From contig NZ_JAFVLN010000017.1 in the NCBI RefSeq assembly GCF_017377775.1, positions 62,001 to 126,000 of the forward strand: a stretch of DNA of 64,000 nt, given 5' to 3'. The stretch comes from Streptomyces sp. VRA16 Mangrove soil. GTDB taxonomy: Bacteria; Actinomycetota; Actinomycetes; Streptomycetales; Streptomycetaceae. Shown here piece by piece: positions 8,975 to 18,800 of this stretch (positions within the stretch are counted from its first letter, which is position 1; each line of letters opens with the position of its first letter). A program made the translations under genes and the position numbers. The notes under the pieces are model-generated. The model was not told the origin of the DNA and made no database searches. It was given only the letters and a program-made list of their open reading frames with translations.

Positions 8975-11833
8975 TCAAGTGGGTGGGACGGGAGTCTCAT
9001 TATGTGAGCGGAGCCCGGGTGCGCCCGCGAACACCGGCTCGGCGGGACCGGTCGGCACCGGGTACTCCCCGGAGGCCAGCGCGCGCCGCAGCCGGTACTC
9101 GTCGAGCGGTCCCGAGAACGCCATGCCCTGCCCGTGCGTGCACCCCATCGCCCGCAGCGCGACCACCTGTTCCGGCAGGTCCACGCCGTCGGCGACGGAG
9201 GTGAGCCCGAGGTCCCCGGCGATCCTGAGCAGCCCGCTGGTGATCTTGTGCAGCCGCGCGGACTCGACGACACCCTCGACGAGCGACCTGTCCAGTTTCA
9301 GTACGTCGACGGGGAGGCGGCGCAGCGCCGTGATGGCCGCATAGCCGCTGCCGAATCCGTCCAGCGCGATCCGGACACCGAGCCTCCGCAAGGCGGTCAG
9401 ACGTCGTTCCAGCTCGTCCAGCGGGACCCTGGGGTCGCTGTCGGCCAGCTCGATGATGAGCGCGCCCGACGGCAGCCCGTGCCGGGTCAGCAGCGCCTCG
9501 ATCGAGCCGAGCGGCATCGCCCGGTCGAGCAGTCTGCGGGCCGTGATCCGGACCGCGACGGGCGTCGCATGGCCGCTGTGCCCGCGCTCGGCGGCCTGCT
9601 CGACGGCCTCCTCCAGCATCCAGCGCCCCAGCTCGGCGGTGCGCTCGCTGTCGTCGGCCACCCGCAGGAACTCGGCCGGCGTGAACAGGATGCCCTGCGA
9701 GGAGCGCCATCGGGCCTGGGCGGCGACCGCCGTGATCCGGCCGTCGTCGAGCGAGACGACCGGCTGGTGCAGCAGCGCGAACTCGCCGTCGTGCAGCGCC
9801 GTGCGCAGCCGGGTGGCCAGCTCGGCCTTCCGTACGACATCGGCCTGCATCTGGGGCGCGTACAGCTCTACTCGCCCTTTGCCGGCCGCCTTGGCCCGGT
9901 ACATCGCCAGGTCCGCGTTGCGCAGCAGCTCGCCCGCCGTGACCTCGGGTTCCGCGAACGCGACGCCGATGGAGGCGGCGACGCGCACGTTGTCGTTCCC
10001 GTCGATCGTGTACGGCTGGGAGAGCGCGATTCTCAGACGGTCGGCCAGCTCGTAGATGTGCTGTTCCCTGGCGGTGTGGTCGCGGCCTCCGTCGCCGACG
10101 ATCAGTGCCGCGAACTCGTCACCGCCGAGACGAGCCGCGGTGTCTCCGGAACGTACGGAGTCGGCCAGCCTTCTTGCCGCCTGCACGAGCAGTTCGTCGC
10201 CCGCCTGGTGGCCGATCGTGTCGTTGACCTGCTTGAAGCCGTCGAGGTCGATGAAGAGCACGGCGGTGCCCCGGTCGGTGGCCCGCCGCCCGGTCAGGGC
10301 CTGGCTGACCCGCTTGGTGAACAGGGCCCGGTTGGGCAGGTCGGTGAGCGGATCGTGCTCGGCGTTGTGCTGCAACTGCGCCTGGAGGCGCACTCGTTCC
10401 GTGACGTCTCTGCTGTTGAGGATCAGGCCGCCGTGGTGGCGGTTGATCGTCGACTCCACGTTCAGCCAGGCTCCGGTGCCGGACCGGAAGCGGCACTCGA
10501 TACGGGTGGTGGGCTCCTCGATCTGGCTCGCGGCGAGGAACCTGCGGATCTCGTGCACCACGCGCCCGAGGTCCTCGGGGTGGATGAGCGAGGCGAGCTC
10601 AGAGCCGACGAGCTCCTCCGCCTCGCGTCCGTAGACCCCGGCGGCGGCCGGGCTGACGTACCTCAGGATCCCGTTCGGCGCGGCGATCATGATGACGTCG
10701 CTGGAACCCTGCACCAGGGACCGGAAGTGGTTCTCCTTCTGGGCCAGTTCCTGGGTCAGCGTGATGTTGTCGATCAGCATGATGCCCTGGCGCACGACCA
10801 GGGCGAGCACAACCGTGCAGGCCGTGAAGAGGACGATCCGGTCGACACTGTGCCCGTTCAGGACGTTGTAGAGAATCCCCAGCGTGCAGACGGCGGCGGC
10901 CAGATACGGCGTCAGCGCGGCCAGTGAGCCGGAGATGGGGCGGGTGTAGTTGACCTGGTAGCGCGGTGCCGGGCTCTCGGGGTGCTCCTCCGGGTGCCCG
11001 CTGCCTCTCGCCCCCACCCAGGGCGCGTACGCCAGCAGCAGGGAGCCGGCGAACCAGCCCGCGTCGAGGATCTCCCCCGAGCGGTACGTGGCGTGCAGCA
11101 GCGGCGAGGTGAACAGGGCGTCGCACATCACGGTCAGCGCGAGCGCGCCGATCGCCGTGTTCACCGCCGTGCGGTTGCCCGGCGAGCGGCGGAAGTGCAG
11201 GGCCAGGACCATGCTGACGAGCGCGATGTCGAGCAGCGGATAGGCGAGCGAGAGCGCCGTTCTGCTGACGCTCTGTCCCTCGAACTCGGCGGTGTGCGCG
11301 AGGGCGAGGCTCCAGGAGAGCGTGATCAGGGAGCCGGCGATCAGCCAGGCGTCGAGCGCGAGGCAGATCCAGCCGGCCTTCGTCATGGGCCGTTTGGCGA
11401 GGACGAGCAGGCCGATGATGGCGGGCGGCGCGAAGCAGAGGAAGAACAGGTCGGCCAGGCTCGGATCGGGCACGGGCTCATGGAGGATGACCTCGTACCA
11501 GCCCCACACCCCATTGCCGAGCGCGGCCATGAGGGAGGAGGCCGCGAACAGAAGCCAGGCGGGTCGAAAGCGGCTGCGCCGGCTGCGGGCGTACAGGAAG
11601 TTGGAGACGGCTGCGACGGCGGCGGCGAGGCTCAGGCCGAAGTCGCCCATGAAGAGGGCGATCCGGTCGGACCCCCAGCCCAGCGCGGAGCCGACGGCGT
11701 ACCCCGCGCACACCAGGACGAGCACCAGCTGCGGCCCCACGCCGGCGCCGCGCTCGGGGGCGCGGACGGGCATCGGCCCTCCCGCGCGCAAGGGCGCACC
11801 GAGCGCCGCGGTCGACGCCGCCTTGGCAGTCAC
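8975..11833 (-). CDS. Membrane PAS-GGDEF-EAL protein with intact GGDEF and degenerate EAL
   Basis: A 952-aa c-di-GMP signalling protein. About residues 35-360 are a multi-pass membrane sensor, then PAS (370-480), GGDEF (485-660) and EAL (670-940). The cyclase motif is intact (GGDEF 570-574), and an RxxD inhibitory site (RSGD, 561-564) sits exactly 5 residues before it. The EAL domain has lost its key residues: EAL reads AAQ (704-706), the DDFG motif reads LDGFG, AEGVE reads ADGVD. I infer a diguanylate cyclase with a non-catalytic EAL. I chose GTG at 11833. The open frame reaches ATG at 12031, but that 66-codon extension lacks the usual codon bias. Confidence 0.85.
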   Translation of the reverse strand: MTAKAASTAALGAPLRAGGPMPVRAPERGAGVGPQLVLVLVCAGYAVGSALGWGSDRIALFMGDFGLSLAAAVAAVSNFLYARSRRSRFRPAWLLFAASSLMAALGNGVWGWYEVILHEPVPDPSLADLFFLCFAPPAIIGLLVLAKRPMTKAGWICLALDAWLIAGSLITLSWSLALAHTAEFEGQSVSRTALSLAYPLLDIALVSMVLALHFRRSPGNRTAVNTAIGALALTVMCDALFTSPLLHATYRSGEILDAGWFAGSLLLAYAPWVGARGSGHPEEHPESPAPRYQVNYTRPISGSLAALTPYLAAAVCTLGILYNVLNGHSVDRIVLFTACTVVLALVVRQGIMLIDNITLTQELAQKENHFRSLVQGSSDVIMIAAPNGILRYVSPAAAGVYGREAEELVGSELASLIHPEDLGRVVHEIRRFLAASQIEEPTTRIECRFRSGTGAWLNVESTINRHHGGLILNSRDVTERVRLQAQLQHNAEHDPLTDLPNRALFTKRVSQALTGRRATDRGTAVLFIDLDGFKQVNDTIGHQAGDELLVQAARRLADSVRSGDTAARLGGDEFAALIVGDGGRDHTAREQHIYELADRLRIALSQPYTIDGNDNVRVAASIGVAFAEPEVTAGELLRNADLAMYRAKAAGKGRVELYAPQMQADVVRKAELATRLRTALHDGEFALLHQPVVSLDDGRITAVAAQARWRSSQGILFTPAEFLRVADDSERTAELGRWMLEEAVEQAAERGHSGHATPVAVRITARRLLDRAMPLGSIEALLTRHGLPSGALIIELADSDPRVPLDELERRLTALRRLGVRIALDGFGSGYAAITALRRLPVDVLKLDRSLVEGVVESARLHKITSGLLRIAGDLGLTSVADGVDLPEQVVALRAMGCTHGQGMAFSGPLDEYRLRRALASGEYPVPTGPAEPVFAGAPGLRSHNETPVPPT

Positions 11834-12286
11834 CGGGCCGCCTCGGTCCGTCGGGCCGCCCCCGTGTCCTGCCGGCCCTGCCTGGTGTGCGGTTGTTTCC
11901 TGCGGCCGCCGCGGGGTCCGCTCCGGTGCGTACGACTCCTGCGGCAGCCGGGACTTCGCCCGTGCGTGGGTGTGTGGGACACCAAACAAGACAGACGTCG
12001 GCGACCCCGCCGCGTCGGATCGTTCGCCCATAGGCCGTGCATCGCCCGTCGCCCCCCTCGCAGTCCGTCACTCGTCCCCGGCGCCGCATGGTGCTGAGCG
12101 GCGCTGCCCCAGTCGGGACGATACACCAGTCTCGTCACTCAGGGACATAGTTCCTCTACTCTCCGTGACGACCAGCGGCGATGACGGCACGGGGTGCAGC
12201 CGGCCGGGCGCGGAGCGTCAGCGCCCAACGGCGGGCGGCCGCACGACAGTTGTCCGTGGGGCCGCCGGGACTCGGGTCAACTGGCG
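11834..12286. other. 453-bp region upstream of the GGDEF-EAL gene
   Basis: This contains the probable 5' region of the c-di-GMP gene, whose alternative start at 12031 would use part of it. It also holds a possible 26-codon small ORF (12068-12148) with a good ribosome-binding site. I saw no clear terminator after the hydroxyacid dehydrogenase gene. No other gene was recognised. Confidence 0.5.
12068..12148 (-). CDS. Possible small ORF / leader peptide (26 aa)
   Basis: An ATG at 12148 preceded by AGAGGA at close to ideal spacing opens a 26-codon frame beginning MSLSDETGVSSRLGQRR and ending in TGA at 12068. It lies about 235 nt ahead of the GTG start chosen for the c-di-GMP gene, on the same strand. 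It resembles no family I know. It may be a regulatory upstream ORF or chance. The evidence is only the ribosome-binding site and position. Confidence 0.25.
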   Translation of the reverse strand: MSLSDETGVSSRLGQRRSAPCGAGDE

Positions 12287-13225
12287 TCAGCCGACGGTGA
12301 GTACGACGTTGTCGAGCTCCTCCCCCGCCGCGAACCGGCCCAGCTGGGCGGCGAGCAACCGCTTGGCGCGGGGCATGAACGCGGACGTGGGCCCGCCCAC
12401 ATGTGGCGAGATGAGCACCCCCGGAGCCTGCCACAACGGGTGCTCCTGGGGCAGCGGTTCGGGATCGGTGACATCGAGGGCGGCGAGAATGCGGCCGCTC
12501 TCCACCTCCGTGAGCAGCGCCTTGGTGTCGACGACGGGGCCCCGCCCGACGTTCACCAGGAGCGCGCCGTCCTTGAGCCGGGCCAGGAACTCCGCGCCGA
12601 CCAGACCCCGGGTGTCCTCGGTGAGCGGGGTGACGACGATGACGACATCGGCCTCGGGCAGCAGGGCGGGGAGGTCGCCGAGCGCGTGCACCGGGCCGCG
12701 CCCGGTCGTGCGGGCGGAGCGCGCGACGCGTACGACCCGCGCGACCTCGAAGGGCACGAGCCGGTCCTCGATGGCGCTGCCGATGGCCCCGTAGCCCACG
12801 ATGAGCACGGTCTTGTCGGCGAGCGCCGGGCGGAAGCCGGAGCGCCACTCCCCGCGGTCCTGGCCGCGCACGAAGTCGGGGATGCCGCGCAGGGAGGCGA
12901 GGATCAGGGTGAGCGCGAGCTCGGCGGTGCTCGCGTCGTGCACGCCGCGCGCGTTGCACAACTGGACGCCGGGGCGCAGGTACTTGAGGCCCTCCTGTAC
13001 GTGGTCCACGCCGGCGGAGAGGGTCTGCACCGCGCGCACCGAGGTCATCCGGGGCAGCGGGCGGATGCCGATCTCGGCGCTCTTCATGTAGGGGACGACG
13101 TAGAAGGCGCAGTCGGCCGGGTCCGCCGGAAAGTCGGGCTCACCGTTCCAGAAACGGTAGTTGAGCCCTTCCGGCAGCCCGGGAACCTCGGCTGCGGGGA
13201 ACGGGAGCCATACATCACCAGTCAT
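12287..13225 (-). CDS. D-2-hydroxyacid dehydrogenase family protein
   Basis: A 312-aa NAD(P)-dependent oxidoreductase that interconverts a D-2-hydroxyacid and its 2-oxoacid. The substrate cannot be read from the sequence. The Rossmann motif GYGAIG is at 144-149. The catalytic Arg (VNVGRGP, R228), Glu (DPEPLP, E256) and His (ISPHVGG, H275) are all present, so the enzyme should be active. It is divergent from the aldo/keto reductase gene across about 76 nt, which suggests a shared promoter region. It belongs to the same superfamily as serA but lacks the ASB and ACT domains. Confidence 0.9.
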   Translation of the reverse strand: MTGDVWLPFPAAEVPGLPEGLNYRFWNGEPDFPADPADCAFYVVPYMKSAEIGIRPLPRMTSVRAVQTLSAGVDHVQEGLKYLRPGVQLCNARGVHDASTAELALTLILASLRGIPDFVRGQDRGEWRSGFRPALADKTVLIVGYGAIGSAIEDRLVPFEVARVVRVARSARTTGRGPVHALGDLPALLPEADVVIVVTPLTEDTRGLVGAEFLARLKDGALLVNVGRGPVVDTKALLTEVESGRILAALDVTDPEPLPQEHPLWQAPGVLISPHVGGPTSAFMPRAKRLLAAQLGRFAAGEELDNVVLTVG

Positions 13226-13301
13226 GGTCAGGAGGCTATGTCAGAGCGGCGCGGGCGCAGAGGTTAGGTTGGTGGCCACGAAGAGGGAGGGTCACGGGCA
13301 C

Positions 13302-14315
13302 GTGAAGCCAGGTGGGGCGCGCAGGGCGATCGGCGCGGCGGCACTCGAAGTGGGCGCGGTCGGACTCGGCTGCATGCCGATGAGCTGGGCGTACACCGGA
13401 TCGCGCCGGCGCGGCGAGGAGTCCTTGCGGACGGTGCACGCGGCGCTCGACCAGGGGTGCACGCTGCTCGACACGGCGGACATGTACGGCCCGTTCACCA
13501 ATGAGCTGCTGCTCGGGCGGGTGCTCAAGGAGCGGCGCGCGGACGCGTTCGTGTCGACGAAGGTGGGGCTGCTCGTCGGCGAGCAGCACATCGTGGCTAA
13601 CGGGCGGCCCGGTTATGTGAAGCGGGCCTGCGACGCGTCGTTGCGCCGGTTGCAGACGGACACCATCGATCTGTACCAGCTGCACCGCGCCGACCCCGAG
13701 GTGCCCGTCGAGGAGACCTGGGGCGCGATGGCGGAGCTGGTGGGGGCGGGGAAGGTGCGCTCTCTCGGGCTGTGCGCGGTGGGCGCGCGGGCCGGGCGCC
13801 GGGCCGGGCGGGACGGGTTGCATGCCGGAACGATTCGGCAGCTGGAGCGGATCCAGCAGGTGTTCCCGGTGAGCTCGGTGATGGCGGAGTTGTCGGTGTG
13901 GTCGCCGGAGGCGCTCACGGCGCTGCTGCCGTGGTGCACGGCGCGCGGGGTGGGGTTCCTGGCGGCGATGCCGCTGGGCAACGGATTCCTGACCGGCACC
14001 CTGACGCCCGGCGAGGGCTTCGAGCCCGACGACGTACGGGCCAGGCACCCGCGGTTCACCGCGGAGATGACGGCCGCGAACCAGCCGATCGTGGCGGGCC
14101 TGCGCCGGGTCGCGGCGCGGCACGGGGACGACGTGACGCCCGCGCAGGTGGCGCTCGCCTGGGTCCTCGCCCAGGGGCGGAACGTGGTGCCGGTGCCGGG
14201 CGCGAAGCACGAGCGCTGGGCGCGGGAGAACGCGCGGGCGGCCGAACTGTGCCTGACCGAGGCCGATCTGGCGGACATCGCGCGGCTTCCGGCGGCGCAG
14301 GGCTCCTGGGACTGA
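13302..14315 (+). CDS. Aldo/keto reductase
   Basis: A 337-aa NADPH-dependent AKR, (beta/alpha)8 barrel, reducing carbonyl substrates. The catalytic tetrad is visible as D57 and Y62 (LLDTADMYG), K87 (VSTKVG) and H128 (YQLHRADPE). The C-terminal NADPH site includes VPVPGAKHERWARENARAAE. I chose GTG at 13302 because GGAGG lies 11 nt upstream and the length then fits the family. In-frame GTG at 13272 is an alternative. It is divergent from the hydroxyacid dehydrogenase gene and precedes a sugar dehydrogenase by about 80 nt. Confidence 0.9.
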   Translation: MKPGGARRAIGAAALEVGAVGLGCMPMSWAYTGSRRRGEESLRTVHAALDQGCTLLDTADMYGPFTNELLLGRVLKERRADAFVSTKVGLLVGEQHIVANGRPGYVKRACDASLRRLQTDTIDLYQLHRADPEVPVEETWGAMAELVGAGKVRSLGLCAVGARAGRRAGRDGLHAGTIRQLERIQQVFPVSSVMAELSVWSPEALTALLPWCTARGVGFLAAMPLGNGFLTGTLTPGEGFEPDDVRARHPRFTAEMTAANQPIVAGLRRVAARHGDDVTPAQVALAWVLAQGRNVVPVPGAKHERWARENARAAELCLTEADLADIARLPAAQGSWD

Positions 14316-14397
14316 CGCGAAGACGGGGAACCCCGGAGCGGGTGCGCGGTGTATGAACAGGAGGACCTCGTGTACCCGCCGTCGAAGGGACCCGATC

Positions 14398-15567
14398 GTG
14401 CACCATCCATCTGCTCGGCCCGCGTTGGCCGTGGCCGCCTGCGCCGCGCTCCTGCTCACGGCCGGGTGTTCCTCCGGGGACGGCGGGGATCCCGACAAGG
14501 GCGGCACCTCGGCGTCGGCGTCGGACACGCCGGGCGCGAGCGCCTCCGGGTCGTCGGACGCGGTGCCCCCGGCCGAGGGCTCGGTGACCGTCGTCCGCAC
14601 GGTCACCGAGAACCTGAAGTCGCCGTGGGGAGTGGCCCCGCTGCCGGACGGCGGGCTGCTGGTCTCCTCCCGCGACGAGGGGACGATCACCCGCGTCGAC
14701 ACCGACACGGGCAGGAAGACGGAGCTCGGCCGGGTGCCCGGGGTGGCCGCGGCAGGCGAGGGCGGGCTGCTCGGTCTCGCGCTCTCCCCCGACTACGCCT
14801 CCGACCACATGGTCTACGCGTACTTCACGACGGCGTCGGACAACCGCGTCGCGCGCATGATCTACGACGAGAAGAAGCCGGCCGGTGAGCAGCTGGGCGC
14901 CCCGGACACGGTCTTCAAGGGCATCCCGAAGGGCATGAACCACAACGGCGGCCGGATCGCGTTCGGCCCCGACAAGATGCTCTACGCGGGTACCGGCGAG
15001 ACGTACCACACCGAACTGGCGCAGAACAAAGAGTCGTGGGGCGGCAAGATCCTGCGGCTGACCCCGGAGGGCGAGCCGGCGCCGGGCAACCCGTTCAAGG
15101 ACTCCCCGGTGTACTCGTTCGGCCATCGCAATGTGCAGGGCCTCGCCTGGGACGCGGACAAGGGTCTGTGGGCCTCCGAGTTCGGTCAGGACACCTGGGA
15201 CGAGCTGAACGACATCGTGGCGGGCGACAACTACGGCTGGCCGGACGCCGAGGGGAAGAGCGGCGATCCGAAGTACCACGACCCGATCGCCCAGTGGCAC
15301 ACCTCCGAGGCGTCGCCGAGCGGCATCGCGTACGCGAAGGGTTCGATCTGGATGGCGGGGCTGCGCGGCGAGCGGCTGTGGCGGATCCCGCTGGACGGGA
15401 CGAAGGCGGCGCACGCTCCGCAGGCGTTCCTGAAGGGGAAGTACGGGCGGCTGCGCACGGTGGTCGCGGCGGGCGGCGACAGGCTGTGGCTGGTGACGAG
15501 CGAGACGGACACGCGCGGGACACCGGGCAAGGGCGACGACCGGATCCTGGAGCTGAAGGTCAGCTGA
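14398..15567 (+). CDS. PQQ-dependent sugar dehydrogenase-like lipoprotein (GSDH beta-propeller)
   Basis: A 389-aa exported protein. The signal peptide ends in a lipobox (LLTAGC, Cys24), followed by a Ser/Gly/Ala-rich linker to about residue 60, then a six-bladed glucose/sorbosone dehydrogenase propeller. Typical blocks are GLLGLALSPDY, NHNGGRIAFGPD and YSFGHRNVQGLAWD. It is expected on the outer face of the membrane, oxidising aldose-type sugars or acting as a pyrroloquinoline-quinone-like binder. The substrate is unknown. GTG at 14398 has AAGGGA 8 nt upstream. The 3' end overlaps the convergent DUF6191 gene by 8 nt. Confidence 0.9.
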   Translation: MHHPSARPALAVAACAALLLTAGCSSGDGGDPDKGGTSASASDTPGASASGSSDAVPPAEGSVTVVRTVTENLKSPWGVAPLPDGGLLVSSRDEGTITRVDTDTGRKTELGRVPGVAAAGEGGLLGLALSPDYASDHMVYAYFTTASDNRVARMIYDEKKPAGEQLGAPDTVFKGIPKGMNHNGGRIAFGPDKMLYAGTGETYHTELAQNKESWGGKILRLTPEGEPAPGNPFKDSPVYSFGHRNVQGLAWDADKGLWASEFGQDTWDELNDIVAGDNYGWPDAEGKSGDPKYHDPIAQWHTSEASPSGIAYAKGSIWMAGLRGERLWRIPLDGTKAAHAPQAFLKGKYGRLRTVVAAGGDRLWLVTSETDTRGTPGKGDDRILELKVS

Positions 15568-15802
15568 CCTCTTCGCCGTCCCCGGCGGCCGTGTCGCCCG
15601 CCGTGTCGTCGGCCGTGTCGTCGGCCGTGTCGTCGTCGGTCTGCTTCGGGAGACGGACGACGACCTTGCCCGAGGTGAGGTCTATCGGGCCGCGGCCGGG
15701 GTCCCCGTCGTTCAGGTCGACGCGGGTGAGCTCCAGGCGCCTGCGCTCGTCGTTGGTGTGCTTGCGGCCGGGCGAGAACAGTTCCTCGAACATGTTGAAC
15801 AC
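15560..15802 (-). CDS. DUF6191 family small protein
   Basis: An 80-aa protein starting MFNMFEELFSPGRKH, as I recall typical of the DUF6191 family of actinomycetes, whose function is unknown. The core is followed by an acidic repetitive tail in which a 4-residue DDTA-like unit is repeated. This tail is encoded by a 12-bp tandem repeat (15588-15635). The gene overlaps the end of the convergent sugar dehydrogenase by 8 nt, so the tail is the part most free to vary. Confidence 0.8.
   Translation of the reverse strand: MFNMFEELFSPGRKHTNDERRRLELTRVDLNDGDPGRGPIDLTSGKVVVRLPKQTDDDTADDTADDTAGDTAAGDGEEVS
15588..15635. repeat. 12-bp tandem repeat coding the DUF6191 acidic tail
   Basis: Three exact copies of GCCGTGTCGTCG (15600-15611, 15612-15623, 15624-15635) are preceded by one degenerate copy. 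The unit is a multiple of three, so copy-number change would only add or remove DDTA-type residues. Confidence 0.8.
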
Positions 15803-15830
15803 GGCGCCTCCCCTGGCTCGCGCGGCCGAG

Positions 15831-15855
15831 CCCTCCCGTCCAGCGTACGGGAGGG
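15831..15855 (-). terminator. Terminator hairpin downstream of the second LAL gene
   Basis: CCCTCCCGT (15831-15839) pairs with its complement (15847-15855) over a 7-nt loop. It lies 13 nt beyond the LAL stop codon on the minus strand and upstream of the DUF6191 gene. Confidence 0.65.
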
Positions 15856-15868
15856 TCCGGCAAAGGCC

Positions 15869-18800
15869 TCAGGTGCGGACGACCGGGAAAAGTCTCAGCC
15901 GGTGGGCGAGGGCGGCCGCCTCCCCGCGGCCCGCGACGCCCAGCTTGGCCAGGATGTTCGAGACGTGGACGCTGGCGGTCTTCGGGGAGATGAACAGCTC
16001 CTCGGCTATCTGCCGGTTGGAGCGGCCCGCGGTGACCAGGCGCAGCACGTCGCGCTCGCGGCTGGTCAGACCGAGCTCCTCCGCGGGGTCGGCCGGGGCG
16101 TCCCGGCGCGGCTCGTCGCGGGTGAGGCCGATGCGGGCGCGCTGGGCGAGCAGGGCGACGGTCTCGGCGAGCGGGCGGGCGCCCAGGTGCTCGGCGGTGG
16201 CCGCGGCGAGCCGGAGCAGTTCCGCGGCCCGGTCCCGGTCGTCGGCCGCGGCGCGGGCCAGCAGGGACTCGGCGAGGCGGTTGCGGGCGCGCGCCACGTC
16301 GTAGGGGCGGTCCGTGGGTTCGAGGGCGGTGAGCGTGACCTCCCAGTCCTCCGGGGTGTCACGGCCCTCGGCGCGCAGCAGCTCGGTGCGCACCCACTGC
16401 TCGTACGCCTGCCAGAGCGGGACCGGGGTGGCCTGCCGCTTGGCGGCGTCCCGGATGCGGGCGAGGGACTCGGCGCGGCCGGTGTCGGCGGCGGGCAGCC
16501 CACGGGCGTCGGCCTCGGCCTCGGCGGCGCTGAGCAGCAGCGGCCACAGGTAGCGCTGCATGGAGGGCGGAAGGCCGGGTTCCACGACCTTGACCAGCTC
16601 GGCGCGGGCGTCGAGGACGTGCCCCTGGGCAGCGGCGAGGGCGAGGGCGAGATGGGCGAGCGGCAGGTCGGCCTGCGGCTGCGGGTCGTGGGTGCCGTAG
16701 TGCTGGTGGGCGGCGGCGAGCTGGGTCTCCGCCTCCTGGAAGGCGCCGCGGGCGAGGGCGATGCCCGCGAGGACGGTGCAGGCCAGGGCGCGCGGCCTGC
16801 TGCTCAGGGCGGAGCGGCGGGTCCACTCGGCCGCCTCGGCCGCCTCGTCCCAGCGGCCGAGGGAGACGAGCGACTCCGCCTTGTTGCCCCGGATCCAGCT
16901 CTTGGTGTCGGTCAGGCCGTGGCGGCGGGCCATCTCGATGCCCTCGTCGCAGATGCGGACCGCCTCGGCGGAGCGGCCCGCGCACTCCAGATGGGAGGGC
17001 AGGTTCACGTGGACGTTGTTGATCCGGGAGATCAGGCCGAGCTCGACGGAGCGGTCGCGGACCACGTACATATCGGCGAAGCCGCGCTCGACGTCACCGG
17101 AGTCGACGAGGAGGCCGCCGAGGATGAGCCGGGCGTGCAGCTCGGTCTCCTCGTCGCCGACCATGCGCGCGTACTCGACGGCCCGCTCGGCCGAGGCCAG
17201 CGTCTCGGGCCCTGGACGGTGCAGCATGCCCCAGTTCGCGGCGTGCACGAGGACCTCGGCGTGCACGGCGGACGGCGGCAGGCCGCGCACCAGTTCCTGG
17301 GCGGTGGCGATCTCGTCCCAGCCGTCGCCGCGGCTGGTGTGGGCCACGATCCGGGAGCGCTGGATCCAGAACCAGGCGGCGAGCAGCGGGTCCGCCTCGT
17401 CGGTGCCGACGGCCTCGTCGAGGATGCGGACGGCGCGCTTGCACAGCTTCAGGGCGCGCTCGCGCTCGCCGCACAGGCGGCCCGCGTCGGCGGCCTCGGC
17501 CAGCAGGTCGAGATAGTTGAGCCGGGTCTCGGCGGGGTCGCAGCCGCAGCCGCGGTAGGACTGCGCGTAGTCGCCCATCCGCAGGGCGTCCCTGATCTCC
17601 AGGGGTGCGGCGTCCCACAGCTCCATCGCCCGCTCCAGGAGCCGGAGCTGCTCGGAGTAGGCGTGCCGGCGGCGGGCCTCCTGGGAGGCGTCGAGCACGG
17701 CCGGCAGGGCCTTGGCGGCGTCGTGGGCGTGGTACCAGTACGTGGCCAGGCGCATCACGCGCGCGTCGCCGGGGATCAGTGCCGGGTCGGCCTCCAGGGC
17801 TTCGGCGTAGCGGCGGTTGATGCGTGAGCGCTCGCCGGGCAGCAGGTCGTCGCTGACCGCCTCGCGGACCAGGGAGTGGCGGAAGCGGTAGCCGTCGCCG
17901 TCCGGTGACGCGAGCAGGATGTTGGCTCCGACGGCGGCGCGCAGGGCCTCGATGAGCTCGTCCTCGCCGAGCCCGGCGACGGCTGCGAGCAGCGGGTACT
18001 CGACGGTGGAGCCGCCCTCGGCGCAGATCCGGGCGACGCGCTGCGCGGACTCGGAGAGCGACTCGACGCGCACCAGCAGGACGTCGCGGAGCGAGTCGGT
18101 CAGGCCCGTGGCGCAGCCCTCGGCGGCGGAGACGGCGAGTTCCTCCACGAAGAAGGCGTTGCCGTCGGAGCGCCGGTAGATGTCGTTGACGAGCGCCTGC
18201 TCGGGTTCGGCGGCGATGATCCCGGCGACCTGGCGGGCCACCTCGCCGCGGGAGAGCCGGCCGAGCTCGATGCGGGTGACGGTGCGCAGCCGGTCGAGCT
18301 CGGCGAGCAGGGGGCGCAGCGGGTGGCGGCGGTGCACGTCGTCGGCGCGGTAGGTGGCGACGACGGTGAGGCGGCCGCTGCGCAGGGTGCGAAAGAGGTA
18401 GGAGAGCAGGTGACGGGTGGAGGCGTCGGCCCAGTGCAGGTCCTCGAGGACCACGACCACGGTGTGCTCCGCGGCGATCTGTTCGAGCAGGCGCGCGGTG
18501 AGTTCGAAGAGGCGGGCGGTGGCGCTCTCGTCGCCGCGCTCGTCCCGGCCCCGTACCTGGCCGTCGCCCAATTCAGGCAGGACGCGGGCGAGTTCGCTCT
18601 CGCGTCCGGCGGCCGCCTCGTCGAACTCGTGGGGCAGCTTGCGGCGCAGAGCGCGCAGGGCGGCGGAGAAGGGGGCGAACGGCAGTCCGTCGGCGCCGAT
18701 CTCGACGCAGCCGCCGGTGACGACGACGGCGTCGTGCCGGCACGCGGCCGCGGCGAACTCCTCGACGAGCCGCGTCTTGCCGACGCCCGCCTCGCCACCG

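Noticed and set aside
11830-12042. Arg-rich 70-aa frame ending in a GTGA overlap with the GGDEF-EAL start
   Set aside because: The junction looks like coupling, but the composition is that of an out-of-frame shadow and no homologous family is apparent.
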